The notes under the pieces were generated by a model. The model was not told where the DNA came from, made no database searches, and was given only the letters and a program-made list of their open reading frames with translations. The position numbers and the translations under genes were made by a program. A DNA stretch of 37,500 nt from Tubiluchus corallicola (taxonomy: Eukaryota > Priapulida > Priapulimorpha > Priapulimorphida > Tubiluchidae): assembly GCA_030141605.1 (NCBI GenBank), contig JAQGDQ010000822.1, positions 50,001 through 87,500 of the forward strand, written 5' to 3'. Of the stretch, positions 19,371-28,493 are shown one piece after another (position 1 is the first letter of the stretch; each line of letters begins with the position of its first letter).

Positions 19371-20098
19371 AGGAAAGACTGGAACAACTAAGGGAAAGAC
19401 TGGAACAACTAAGGGAAAGACTGGAACAACTAAGGGAAAGACTGGAACAACTAAGGGACAGACTGGAGCAACTGAGGGAAAGACTGGAACAACTAAGGGA
19501 AAGACTGGAGCAACTGAGGGAAAGACTGGAGCAACTAAGGGAAAGACTGGAACAACTAAGGGAAAGACTGGAGCAACTGAGGGAAAGACTGGAACAACTA
19601 AGGGAAAGACTGGAACGACTGAGGGAAAGACTGGAGCAACTAAGGAAGAGACTGAAACAACTAAGGGAAAGACTGGAGCAACTAAGGGGAAAGACTGGAA
19701 CAACTGAGTGAACAGCTGAAGGAAAGACTGGAGCAACTGAGGGAAAGACTGGAACAACTAAGGGAAAGACTGGAACAACTAAGGGAAAGACTGGAACAAC
19801 TAAGGAAGAGACTGGAACAACTAAGGGAAAGACTGGAACAACTAAGGAAGAGATTGGAACAACTAAGGGAAAGACTGGAACAACTAAGGAAGAGTCTGGA
19901 ACAACTAAGGGAAAGACTGGAACAACTAAGGGAAAGACTGTAGCAACTAAGGAAGAGACTGGAACAACTAAGGGAAAGACTGGAACAACTAAGGAAGAGT
20001 CTGGAACGACTGAGGGAAAGACTGGAGCAACTAAGGAAGAGACTGGAACAACTAAGGGAAAGACTGGAACAACTGAGGAAGAGTCTGGAACAACCGTG
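19371..20098 (+). repeat. 21-bp minisatellite at palindrome junction (right)
   Basis: About 34-35 units of the same 21-bp repeat as 12800-13796, about 13 fewer. The outer units match the left arm in order, including the GAAGAGTCTGG variants and the exit into ACCGTGTTGGACG. Confidence 0.95.
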
Positions 20099-20192
20099 TT
20101 GGACGTGCTCTATGCATTAGTAAAACCACGTAGATAAGAAAAAAGTAGATTGACCGAAAACAGGAAAATGATATGATTATGTACTAATAAGA

Positions 20193-20716
20193 TTACTATA
20201 GGAACAACTAGAATTGCATATGAGTGTTCATAAGTGTTCAGTCTTCATGCAAGACAGAGCTCCTTGCCACAGATCGAAGGTGACCACCAATTTCCTCAGG
20301 GAGAAGAACATCGCCGTACTTGAATGGCCTGGAAACAGTCTGGACCTCAATCCGATAGAGAATCTCTGGGAGATACTGAAGGATAAGATGGCAGACAGGC
20401 AGCTATCAAGTGCTGAAGACTTGCGAAGAGTTCTCAAGGACGTTTAGGTTAAAGAAATTACTTCCGAGTACTGCCAAAACCTAATTTCCAGTATGCCTCT
20501 TAGAATGAAGGCAGTGATTGACAACTTCGGCGGCCATACAAAGTACTAAAATGTTCAAGGACTGTGACTATTTTTGGATAAAAAGATACAAACTATGCTG
20601 TAGTATATGTTTCTAGAAGAATAAATGAATAGTTTTTAGATGGAACCGTGTTAAACGATGGTTTGTTAATTTTCATGAAAAAATCACTTTGGTCTTAAAC
20701 TTTTGCAAATGATTGT
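20193..20716 (+). mobile_element. Tc1/mariner remnant with transposase C-terminus (right inner)
   Basis: Partner of 12177-12700. The D34E part of the catalytic triad is readable; an in-frame TAG follows RRVLKDV (20445-20447). The C-terminus GGHTKY and stop are intact after it. The terminal repeat ends at TTTGCAAATGATTG near 20716. Confidence 0.88.
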
Positions 20717-20946
20717 ATATACACTATAAGCAATTAAATTATTTCCACATGCGCTATAAAATGTTGTAGGTTGTCATCGGAAACGACGGGAAGAAACGTT
20801 TCTAAAGCAATTATTAAGCCAAATTAAATTACTGCTTGCTGAAATCCGATATGAAGTCGTTACCTTGTTAGCTAGAGAAAAAACGGCAGCGCAAAAATAC
20901 TTTTGGATTTTGTGACAAGAAAATTGTGACGAGGCGAGCGTGCAGG
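20717..20946 (+). promoter_or_regulatory. Upstream region between Tc1 end and GPCR TATA
   Basis: About 230 bp, the only non-transposon DNA upstream of the promoter in each arm GPCR. It contains a perfect 12-bp palindrome AGAAACGTTTCT in the inner copies that is changed in the outer copies. Confidence 0.4.
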
Positions 20947-20954
20947 TATAAATA
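20947..20954 (+). promoter_or_regulatory. TATA box of right inner GPCR
   Basis: TATAAATA in the context GCAGGTATAAATACAAACAG. A start site 25-30 bases on would fall near 20972-20977. Confidence 0.7.
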
Positions 20955-20971
20955 CAAACAGACAGATACCC

Positions 20972-21178
20972 ATGAGCACAAAACATGTGAGCCATTCTGA
21001 GGAACTAGTTGATTGGCGTGCGTTAGGAGTTGTTTACGAGAGCATAAAGTTAGAGGTATATGAACGGGATGGTTGGTACAAACTTCTGGGAGAACAGGAT
21101 GGGTATGGATGGTACAAACGTCTGGGAGAACAGGATGGGTATGGATGGTACAGAAGTTTACAATACAAGCAGCTCTGA
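20972..21178 (+). other. Upstream ORF overlapping the GPCR start (right inner)
   Basis: A 68-codon frame (MSTKHVSHSEELVDW start) overlapping the GPCR N-terminus out of frame. A second upstream ATG at 20985 is followed directly by TGA (ATGTGA), in the GPCR frame. Confidence 0.4.
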
Positions 21179-22073
21179 TTCCTCAGAGTGGAAGATGATC
21201 ATTGGATGTTTATTCATTAGTCTCGGTTTCCTGACAACATTTTCTAATTTATTAATCGTGTTAAACATTTACTTCTCCACGCCTCTTCATAAGATTCCTT
21301 ACTATATTCTGTGTAATCAAGCAGTGAGTGACGGTGGCGTTGGTGTTGCCGCCATCGCTTTGGGAACTGTTTACTTTTGCGAACTAGACAGAGATATGGT
21401 CTACTGCCTCGTTCTCACAGCATTTGTCCTCGCTTTTCAATTTTCTGCCGTTCTGTCCATAGTTGCCATAACGTTTGAAAGATACGTTGCCGTTATGTAT
21501 CCGCTTCGATACGATGCCATGGTTACTGAGAAACGCCTGATCGTCGGACTGACCTCAGTTTGGATGTCTGCTATGATTTCTGGAACAATAACAGCTGGCT
21601 TACAAGGTAACGACCCGACAGCCTTTACAGACTACTGTCTAACTTCTGCCAATGCATCTCCGACACTGACATACGCTTGGATAGTCGTCATAACGTTTTT
21701 TCTAATTTTTCCTTTCCTTATATTGATCCTTTATGTGAGAATCATCAAGGCAAGTTTACATCAGATAAATAGGATCGAGTCGTCTAATACGGAAGAGGTA
21801 CAGCGACATCGTGCGGGTGTTGCAAGAACAAAACTGGCTGTGACTATTGCTATGAACGTTGGTCTTTACTTCTTGCTATGGTATCCGTTTTTTATCAAAG
21901 GTCTTTTGTATCATACCGGGCTAAGCAACATCACGGACATGAAACACATGATAGGTTTTCTCTTACTGGGAGAAATTAACAGCGTTACAAATGTATTTAT
22001 TTACGCTTTTCGTTTGAAAGAATTCAGAAAAGGTATGAAAAGAATGTATCCCGTAAAGTTGTGTACTGCTTAA
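21060..22073 (+). CDS. Rhodopsin-class GPCR, inner copy (right arm)
   Basis: A 337-aa intronless receptor. This is the only arm copy where codon 1 of the open frame is ATG (21060), although in a weak context; Met14 and Met26, inside the 36-bp repeats, have strong AGGATGG contexts and may be used instead. It encodes the same protein as the left inner gene from residue 10 on; the differences lie at residues 2, 4 and 9. Landmarks: N63, D91, C116/C193, ERY 140-142, W168, P218, WYP 274-276, NVFIY 311-315. TM segments are roughly 47-72, 81-106, 114-139, 159-181, 204-228, 260-285 and 297-318. AATAAA repeats start a few bases after the stop. Confidence 0.92.
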   Translation: MNGMVGTNFWENRMGMDGTNVWENRMGMDGTEVYNTSSSDSSEWKMIIGCLFISLGFLTTFSNLLIVLNIYFSTPLHKIPYYILCNQAVSDGGVGVAAIALGTVYFCELDRDMVYCLVLTAFVLAFQFSAVLSIVAITFERYVAVMYPLRYDAMVTEKRLIVGLTSVWMSAMISGTITAGLQGNDPTAFTDYCLTSANASPTLTYAWIVVITFFLIFPFLILILYVRIIKASLHQINRIESSNTEEVQRHRAGVARTKLAVTIAMNVGLYFLLWYPFFIKGLLYHTGLSNITDMKHMIGFLLLGEINSVTNVFIYAFRLKEFRKGMKRMYPVKLCTA

Positions 22074-22074
22074 A

Positions 22075-22455
22075 CAATAAATAAATAAAGTTAATCAAAT
22101 AGTTATTTTTATCTAACTTGCAAAGCCATAAACTAAACTAAACTGTGTATTTTCTTGATTGCAAAATGGTTTAATCAGCAACTTATAGACGTAAGCATTG
22201 TGAATTTCTTCCTGTAAACGAAACCAGAATATATATTTCCACTAATTCACTTGCAATTTCAATTGACATAATAAAATCTAGAACCAAGTCAATATTTTTC
22301 CCGCTAACTGATGAAAAGTTGAGCATTTTTCACAACAGTGTTAGACGCAGCTGTAGCTAAATGTCCCAAACGTACCTGCTGCAGGGGTGTGTGAAATAAC
22401 TTGCACGCTGATTGGGCAGTCAACGAAAATGATTGACATTACGTTAGACGTCATT
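22075..22455 (+). repeat. GPCR 3'-flank module (right inner)
   Basis: Begins with overlapping AATAAATAAATAAA, runs through AAATGTCCCAAACGTACC, GGGGTGTGTGAAA and TTGCACGCTGATTGGGCAGT, and ends at AGACGTCATTTGC. Confidence 0.85.
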
Positions 22456-22468
22456 TGCTTTAGTATCT

Positions 22469-22506
22469 GGAGGAGGAGGCGACAGCATAATGCTCGTTCC
22501 TCCTCC
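22469..22506. other. GGAGGAGGA hairpin (right)
   Basis: Perfect 9-bp stem, 20-nt loop; partner of 10387-10424. Position 22507-22680 has no gene. Confidence 0.6.
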
Positions 22507-22680
22507 TTACAGTGACTAGTATCACTTATAATGTGAAATAATGTTTGTAGCTAAACGTATATGTATGTATTATTCACTGTGAAAATTCAGTTCAAATCAC
22601 TTGTATTCAGCTTAAACAATAAATAAACGCGCTGTACGGTGTACTGTCCATTCTTGTTGTAGTAAGTAAGTAGTTGAAAT

Positions 22681-22808
22681 GTAAATGTCACTTATTTGTA
22701 AACTTAATGGACTATTGTCGTGTGGCCTATGTCTGGCAGCGTATTTAGTTTTAAAATCTGTGAAATCCCGACAGCTAATAGCCTATAAATGTTGTTCTCG
22801 ATTTTAGG
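22681..22808. repeat. 128-bp module (right)
   Basis: Reverse complement of 10070-10197 and 14176-14303. The LINE 5' end follows at about 22832. Confidence 0.85.
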
Positions 22809-22859
22809 AATTTATTATTACTTCCTTAATAATAATGAATTAATATTAATTATGATCCC

Positions 22860-24679
22860 ACTATTCGTGAATACAAACAGTATCGTAATAGGTTAAACAA
22901 CATAATAAAACTCTCTAAATCTAATTCTTATCAAAACAAACTGGAACATGTTAAAACTAACTTGAAGAAAACGTGGATTATTATGAAATAAATTTTGCAG
23001 TCAAATAGAAAATCTGGTTCATATACTCTTAAAATTAACAACAAATTAATAACTGACAATAAATCTGTCGCTTGTGCTTTCAACGAGCATTTCTCACAGA
23101 TTGGTCAAAAATTAGCTGCAGAAATTCCAAATACTGGTGTCAACCCTAAAGTTTATCTTAAGGGTGATTATCAGTCTACTCTTTTCTTCAGTCCTGTTAC
23201 AATAAATGAATTAAAATCTACATGTAAATCTTTCAACCGTAATAAAGGGGCAGGCTTTGACACCTTTCTCCCCAAAGTCACAATTGATTTAATTGATAAC
23301 TTAGCTGCTCCTTTAACACATATAATCAATTGTTCATTAACAACAGGAAAATTACCTTATCAACTTAAAAAATCAGTAATTATTCATGTGTTTAAGGCTA
23401 AAGACTCCTTAGATATTAATAACTATAGACCCATATCATTATTACCTTTTTTCTCTAAAATATTAGAAAAAATAGTCCATAAAAGATTATTAGACTACTT
23501 GACTATACATAGTGTACTTTATAATCATCAGTATGGCTTTAGAAAGGGTAGCTCTACACAGCTAGCCCTAATAAATATAATAAACAACGTAATTAATTCA
23601 TTAGAACAAAACGCTGTTGCCATTGGCATTTTTGCGATCTCTCTAAGGCCTTTGATAGAGTTAATCATGCTATTCTGTTAGATAAGTTATTCCACTATGG
23701 CATTAGAGGGGTCGCATACTCATGGTTTGCTAATTACTTCAAGGATCGAACTCAAGCAGTCAAATGTAACAATGTTTTTTCCAACGAAGCAATAGTCACA
23801 CACGGAGTACCCCAGGGATCTATTTTGGGACCTCTGTTGTTTTTAATATACATTAATGACTTACAAAACTGTATTACTGACAATGGAAAGGTCTTCCAAT
23901 TTGCTGATGACACAAGTATTTTTTTCAAGATCAACAGCAAGTTACTTAACACTAATATTATTAATAGTGAACTCAGTAAAATTACAGCCTGGTTTAAAAT
24001 CAATAAATTAGCACTAAACTCAACTAAAACTAAATACATTTTATTCAGAGCTCGCAACAAACCCATAAATATGAACAGTATTATAAAAATTGATGGTAAT
24101 GCTGTAGAACAAGTAAGTGAAATGAAGTTCCTAGGGGTTATGTTAAATGAACACCTAGATTGGAAACCACACTTAAACATGATTCATTCTTAAGTTGCTA
24201 AAAACATCGGGTTAATCAGTCGAGTTAAACATTGTTTTACAAAAGAACACCTAATCACTCTTTATAATTGTCTAGTACTGCCATACTTAACCTACTGTAA
24301 TATACTTTGGGGGCACACCTACCCTTCAACTCTAGTTAAACTAAACTCTCTACAACGTAAATTTGTAAGATTGATAGGTAATTTGAACAAGCGTGAACAT
24401 GTAGGTCTTAATCTTTTTGAGAATTATTCTATCCTAGTGCTAAATGATCTAATAAACCTGAATACCGCTGTGTACATCTACAAAACCAAACATAAACTTC
24501 TCCCCGCTTTCTTTTTAAACCCATTATCTATTAACGTAAGACATTACTCAACAAGATTTAACGAATTTTGTATTAAGTATTGCAGGACTGACGCGGCAAG
24601 GCACTTCATCACTAACACTGGCCCTAGACTTTGGAATAACATAAACGAATACATAAAAAAATTCTTTATCTATAAATAA
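22860..24679 (+). pseudogene. LINE reverse transcriptase, broken (right)
   Basis: Same domains as the left copy. It shares the early TAA (22988-22990) and the frameshift before AFDRVNHA (about 23610-23645). It has one additional stop of its own, HS-stop-VAKNIGL at 24191-24193, where the left copy reads Lys. FADDTS is readable at about 23900. The C-terminus TGPRLWNNINEYIKKF is intact here. With three breaks and no 5' half it cannot be active. Confidence 0.9.
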
Positions 24680-24921
24680 CTTCAAAAGAAATCTTAAAAG
24701 TGAAATCTTTTCTATTTATACAGAATAAATCAATTTGATTAATTACACTGCTGTCCCTGTCGGAATCCATTGTGTTGCTGGCTATGTCAATTTTTACATT
24801 TCTATAGTTCATGTTACTTCATACAGATACCACCACACCTTTCTTCTTCTTTCTATTTTCTATTAACCTTTCTTCTACTCCTTTACTGCTCTTTTCTATT
24901 ACACTTAGTCCACATTCATTT

Positions 24922-24959
24922 GGGGTACTCTAAACAAGTAAATACTTCTTGAGTACCCC
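24922..24959 (+). other. LINE 3'-UTR hairpin (right)
   Basis: GGGGTACTC/GAGTACCCC, 9-bp stem and 20-nt loop, unchanged relative to the left arm. Confidence 0.6.
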
Positions 24960-25077
24960 ACGGGTCATTTGCAGCTTGGCATCTTGAACACATAATAATA
25001 AATATATTATTAAATACTTTTATGTACAGTGCTGTAATGATCATTGTGGGTATATTTAATAAATAAATAAATAGAAA

Positions 25078-25235
25078 GCGGAAGAACAGGGCTACAAGAG
25101 GATGTGCTATATTTCAGGACACGTCCACCAAAAGGAGTGCAGACGAGTTAATTAGATGTTCTATTTTTGGCAATTTTCGCTCGGAAAGCTACTGACGCAA
25201 AGCCATTGTTCTGGCGTCACCCATTATACTCTGTC
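25078..25235 (+). repeat. Dispersed ~155-bp module (right)
   Basis: Partner of 7541-7690; a third copy is at 37122-37280. The following 25236-25474 matches 7287-7540 and shows no gene. Confidence 0.8.
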
Positions 25236-25474
25236 TATAAACTTATAACCTTAATTCAGTAAAAGCTGCTGCTCGCTTTGCGTTGTAAATGAGGACTACG
25301 TAGGATGTTCGCGTATTATTGATTATAAGTGTATTTATACGCAATGTTTTGCGGGGCCTTTGCTAGTCCTTAAATAATGCTTTAGAGGCAAATGAAATAG
25401 CGAGCATCTTTGTGGGGGATTGTTTTTGTAGATGTGGGAAGTTACGGGGATATCAAAGTTGACTGTGTAGCTGC

Positions 25475-25726
25475 CCTGATATACGTTTCATAAAGATTTT
25501 TTTGTAAAAAAATGTGTAGTACATTTTACATTCAATTACCCTAGACCAATTATAATATATTAGTTTTATTTCCACAAACCGTCACAGGAGGCTGAAACCA
25601 CTTTATGCCGTTAAGGACAATATCGTCAATTAAATTACCGTGTTGGACTTGCTCCTTGTAGATGAGAAAAAAAGTAGAGTTGAAAGAAAACAGGAAAATG
25701 ATATGATTATGTACTAATAAGATTAC
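25475..25726. other. Right-arm DNA missing from the left arm
   Basis: Present here but deleted at the left breakpoint near 7286. Its end (CCGTGTTGGAC... to ...AACAGGAAAATGATATGATT) matches the DNA next to the inner Tc1 remnants at 20092-20180, at the point where the inner copies carry the 21-bp minisatellite. Confidence 0.6.
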
Positions 25727-26249
25727 TATAGGAACAACTAGAATTGCATATGAGCGCTCATAAGTGTTCAGTCTTCATGCAAGACAGAGCTCCTTGCCAC
25801 AGATCGAAGGTGACCACCAATTTCCTCAGGGAGAAGAACATCGCCGTACTTGAATGGCCTGGAAACAGCCCAGACCTCAACCCGATAGAGAATCTCTGGG
25901 AGATACTGAAGGATGAGGTAGCAGACAGGCAGATCTCAAGTGCTGAAGACTTGCGAAGAGTTATCAAGGACGTTTGGGTTAAAGAAATTACTTCCGAGTA
26001 CTGCCAAAACCTAATTTCCAGTATGCCTCTTAGAATGAAGGCAGTGATTGAAAAACTTCGGCCGCCATACAAAGTACCAAAATGTTCAAGGACTGTGACT
26101 ATTTTTGGATAAAAACATACAAACTATGCTGTAATATATTTTTCTAGAAGAATAAATAAATCGTTTTTAGATGGAACCGTGTTAAACGATGGTTTGTTAA
26201 TTTTCATGAAAAAAATCACGATGGTCTTAAACTTTTGCAAATGATTGTA
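25727..26249 (+). mobile_element. Tc1/mariner remnant with transposase C-terminus (right outer)
   Basis: A 122-codon frame (25744-26112) with VFMQDRAPCHRSK, WPGNSPDLNPIENLWE and VWVKEITSEYCQN uninterrupted, better preserved than the inner copies, but frameshifted at the end (VIEKLRPP in place of the GGHTKY ending). The N-terminal half is missing. The terminal repeat is near 26230-26249. Confidence 0.88.
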
Positions 26250-26487
26250 TATACACTATAAGCAATTAAATTATTTCCCTAGGCGCTATAAAATGTTATA
26301 GGTTGTCAACGGAAACGACATGAAATAACGTTTTTATAGTAATTATTATTCAAGCCAAATTAAATTACTGCTTGCTGAAATCCGAGATGAAGTCGTTACC
26401 TTTTTAACTAGAGAAAAAGCGACAGCGCAAAAATACAAAGGGATTTTGTGACAAGATAATTGTGATGAGCTAAGCATGCAGTGCAGG

Positions 26488-26495
26488 TATAAATA
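26488..26495 (+). promoter_or_regulatory. TATA box of right outer GPCR
   Basis: TATAAATA in the same context as the inner copies. Confidence 0.7.
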
Positions 26496-26512
26496 CAAAC
26501 AGACAGATACCC

Positions 26513-26689
26513 ATGAGCACAAGACATATGAGCCATACTGAGGAATTAGTTGATTGGCGTGCGTTAGGAATTGTTTACGAGAGCATAAAGTTAGAGGTAT
26601 TTGAACGGGATGGATGGTACAAACGTCTGGGAGAACAGGATGGGTATGGATGGTACAAACGTCTGGGAGAACAGGATGGGTATGGGTGA
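26513..26689 (+). other. Upstream ORF overlapping the GPCR start (right outer)
   Basis: A 58-codon frame, MSTRHMSHTEELVDW onward, ending at TGA (26687-26689) earlier than in other copies because of a change in the last 36-bp repeat. It has a second in-frame ATG at 26528. Confidence 0.4.
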
Positions 26690-27614
26690 TACAGAAGTTT
26701 ACAATACAAGCAGCTCTGATTCCTCAGAATGGAAGATGATCATAGGATGTTTATTCATTAGTCTCGGTTTCCTGACAACATTTGCTAATTTATTAATCGT
26801 GTTAATCATTTACTTCTCCACGCCTCTTCATAAGATTCCTTACTATATTCTGTGTAATCAAGCAATGAGTGACGGTGGCGTTGGTGTTGTCGCCATGGCT
26901 GCGGGAACACTTTACTTTTGCGAACTAGACAGAGATATGGTCTACTGCCTCGTTCTCACAGCATTTGCTCTCTGTTTTCAATTTTCAACCGTTCTGTCCA
27001 TAGTTGCCATAACGTTTGAAAGATATGTTGCCGTTATGTATCCGCTTCGATACGACGCCATGGTAACTGAGAAACGCCTGATCGTCGGATTGACCTCAGT
27101 TTGGATGTCTGCTATGCTTTCTGGAACAATAGCGGCTGGCTTTCAAAGTAGCGACCCGACTGCCCATACAGACTACTGTCTACCTTCTGCCAATGTATCT
27201 CCGACACTGACATACGCTTGGATAGCCAACGTAACGTTTTTTCTAATTTTCCCTTTCCTTATATTGATTCTTTATGTGAAAATCATCAAGGCAAGTTTAC
27301 ATCAGATAAATAGGATCGAGTCGTCTAATACGGAAGTGGTACAGCGTCATCGTGCGGGTGTTGCAAGAACAAAACTGGCTGTGACTATTGCTATGAACGT
27401 TGGTCTTTACTTCTTGCTATGGTATCCGTTTTTTATCAAACGTCTTTTGTATTATACCGGGCTAAGCAACATCACGGACATGAAACACATGATAGGTTTT
27501 CTCTTACTGGGAGAAATTAACAGCGTTACAAATGTATTTATTTACGCTTTTCGTTTGAAAGAATTCAGAAAAGGTATGAAAAGAATGCATCCCGCGAAGT
27601 TGTGTACTGCTTAA
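26610..27614 (+). CDS. Rhodopsin-class GPCR, outer copy (right arm)
   Basis: An intronless receptor, 334 aa from the first in-frame ATG at 26610 (codon 1 of the longer open frame at 26601 is TTG). It has two 12-residue N-terminal repeats (GMDGTNVWENRM, then GMGDTEVYN). It shares the outer-subfamily residues with the left outer gene: VVAMAAGTLYF, FALCFQFSTV, AGFQSSDPTAHTDYCLPSAN, IANVTFF, IKRLLYYTG. ERYVAVMYPLRY, the C-C pair, LLWYPFF and NVFIYAF are present. The frame is uninterrupted and AATAAA follows the stop. Predicted plasma-membrane receptor of unknown ligand. Confidence 0.92.
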   Translation: MDGTNVWENRMGMDGTNVWENRMGMGDTEVYNTSSSDSSEWKMIIGCLFISLGFLTTFANLLIVLIIYFSTPLHKIPYYILCNQAMSDGGVGVVAMAAGTLYFCELDRDMVYCLVLTAFALCFQFSTVLSIVAITFERYVAVMYPLRYDAMVTEKRLIVGLTSVWMSAMLSGTIAAGFQSSDPTAHTDYCLPSANVSPTLTYAWIANVTFFLIFPFLILILYVKIIKASLHQINRIESSNTEVVQRHRAGVARTKLAVTIAMNVGLYFLLWYPFFIKRLLYYTGLSNITDMKHMIGFLLLGEINSVTNVFIYAFRLKEFRKGMKRMHPAKLCTA

Positions 27615-27615
27615 A

Positions 27616-27985
27616 CAATAAATAAATAAAGTTAATCAAATAGTTATTTTTATCTAACTTGTAAAGCCATAAACCAAACTAAACTGTGTATTTTCTTGAT
27701 TGCAAAATGGTTTAATCAGCAACTTATAGACGTAAGCGTTGTGCATTTCTTCCTACAAACGAAACTAGACTATATATTTCCACTAATTCACTTGCAATTT
27801 CAATTGACAATAATAAAATCTAGAACCAGGCTAATATTTCTCCCGCTAACTAATGAAAAGTTGAGCATTTTTCATGACAGTGTTACAACGGAGCTGTAGC
27901 TAAATATCCCGAACGTACCTGCTGCAGGGGTGTGTGAAACAACTTGCACGCTGATTGGGCAGTCAACGAAAATGATTGACATTAT
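27616..27985 (+). repeat. GPCR 3'-flank module (right outer)
   Basis: Same landmarks as the others, with AAATATCCCGAACGTACC. Position 27986-28134 continues into DNA matching 5140-5280. Confidence 0.85.
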
Positions 27986-28134
27986 GTTAGACTTTCAAGT
28001 TCCTCCTGATGACTCCTCAAAAACCTGTAACTGTATTTGTCTTTTTGTTATCCTTACTTCCTTCATAACATATCCCTTGAAAAATATTATAACTATATGT
28101 ATATATAAAAAATAAAATTTCTTTTTCTCTACAC

Positions 28135-28493
28135 TAACACAAACTATTCTATAATTATTAATTACAATCCTGCAAAAATCAAAATATAATCACCTCTCAA
28201 AAAACTCAAAAATATAATATGTGAAACATACTCCCATGACCATCTTTATCCAAACTGTTTTTTATCGCTATTCTGTTCTTACTGACCTGCCTTACTTTTC
28301 CTTTTTCACATTTATTACATAATTCTTTTCTCTCTAGTACAAACTACATATACTAACAATTGCCAGGTGCCACTTAGCTGGTCGGCCGCTACTTAGCGAT
28401 TTGCTTCAGTACAACCTAAGACATATGCTCGTACCTAGCATAACCTCTTTGGTTATCGCATTTCAAGGACCAATTTTTACATTGGTTTTCACA
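28135..28493. other. Fragment-flanking DNA (single copy, right)
   Basis: Matches the duplicated left segment 4167-4505/4783-5122. No gene. Confidence 0.6.

Larger units (their letters stand above)
22832..25076 (+). mobile_element. 5'-truncated non-LTR retrotransposon (right)
   Basis: Partner of 7691-10045: reverse transcriptase remnant, 3' UTR with a hairpin at 24922-24959, and an (AAAT)n tail ending near 25076. It has one copy of the 105-bp segment duplicated on the left. Confidence 0.9.

Noticed and set aside
20717-20946. Heat-shock element at AGAAACGTTTCT
   Set aside because: GAA and TTC are separated by four bases where a heat-shock element needs two, and the outer copies have lost the palindrome.
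26601-26609. TTG start for the outer GPCR
   Set aside because: Animals use ATG almost exclusively; the first ATG at 26610 is the better choice, and strong-context ATGs follow inside the 36-bp repeats.
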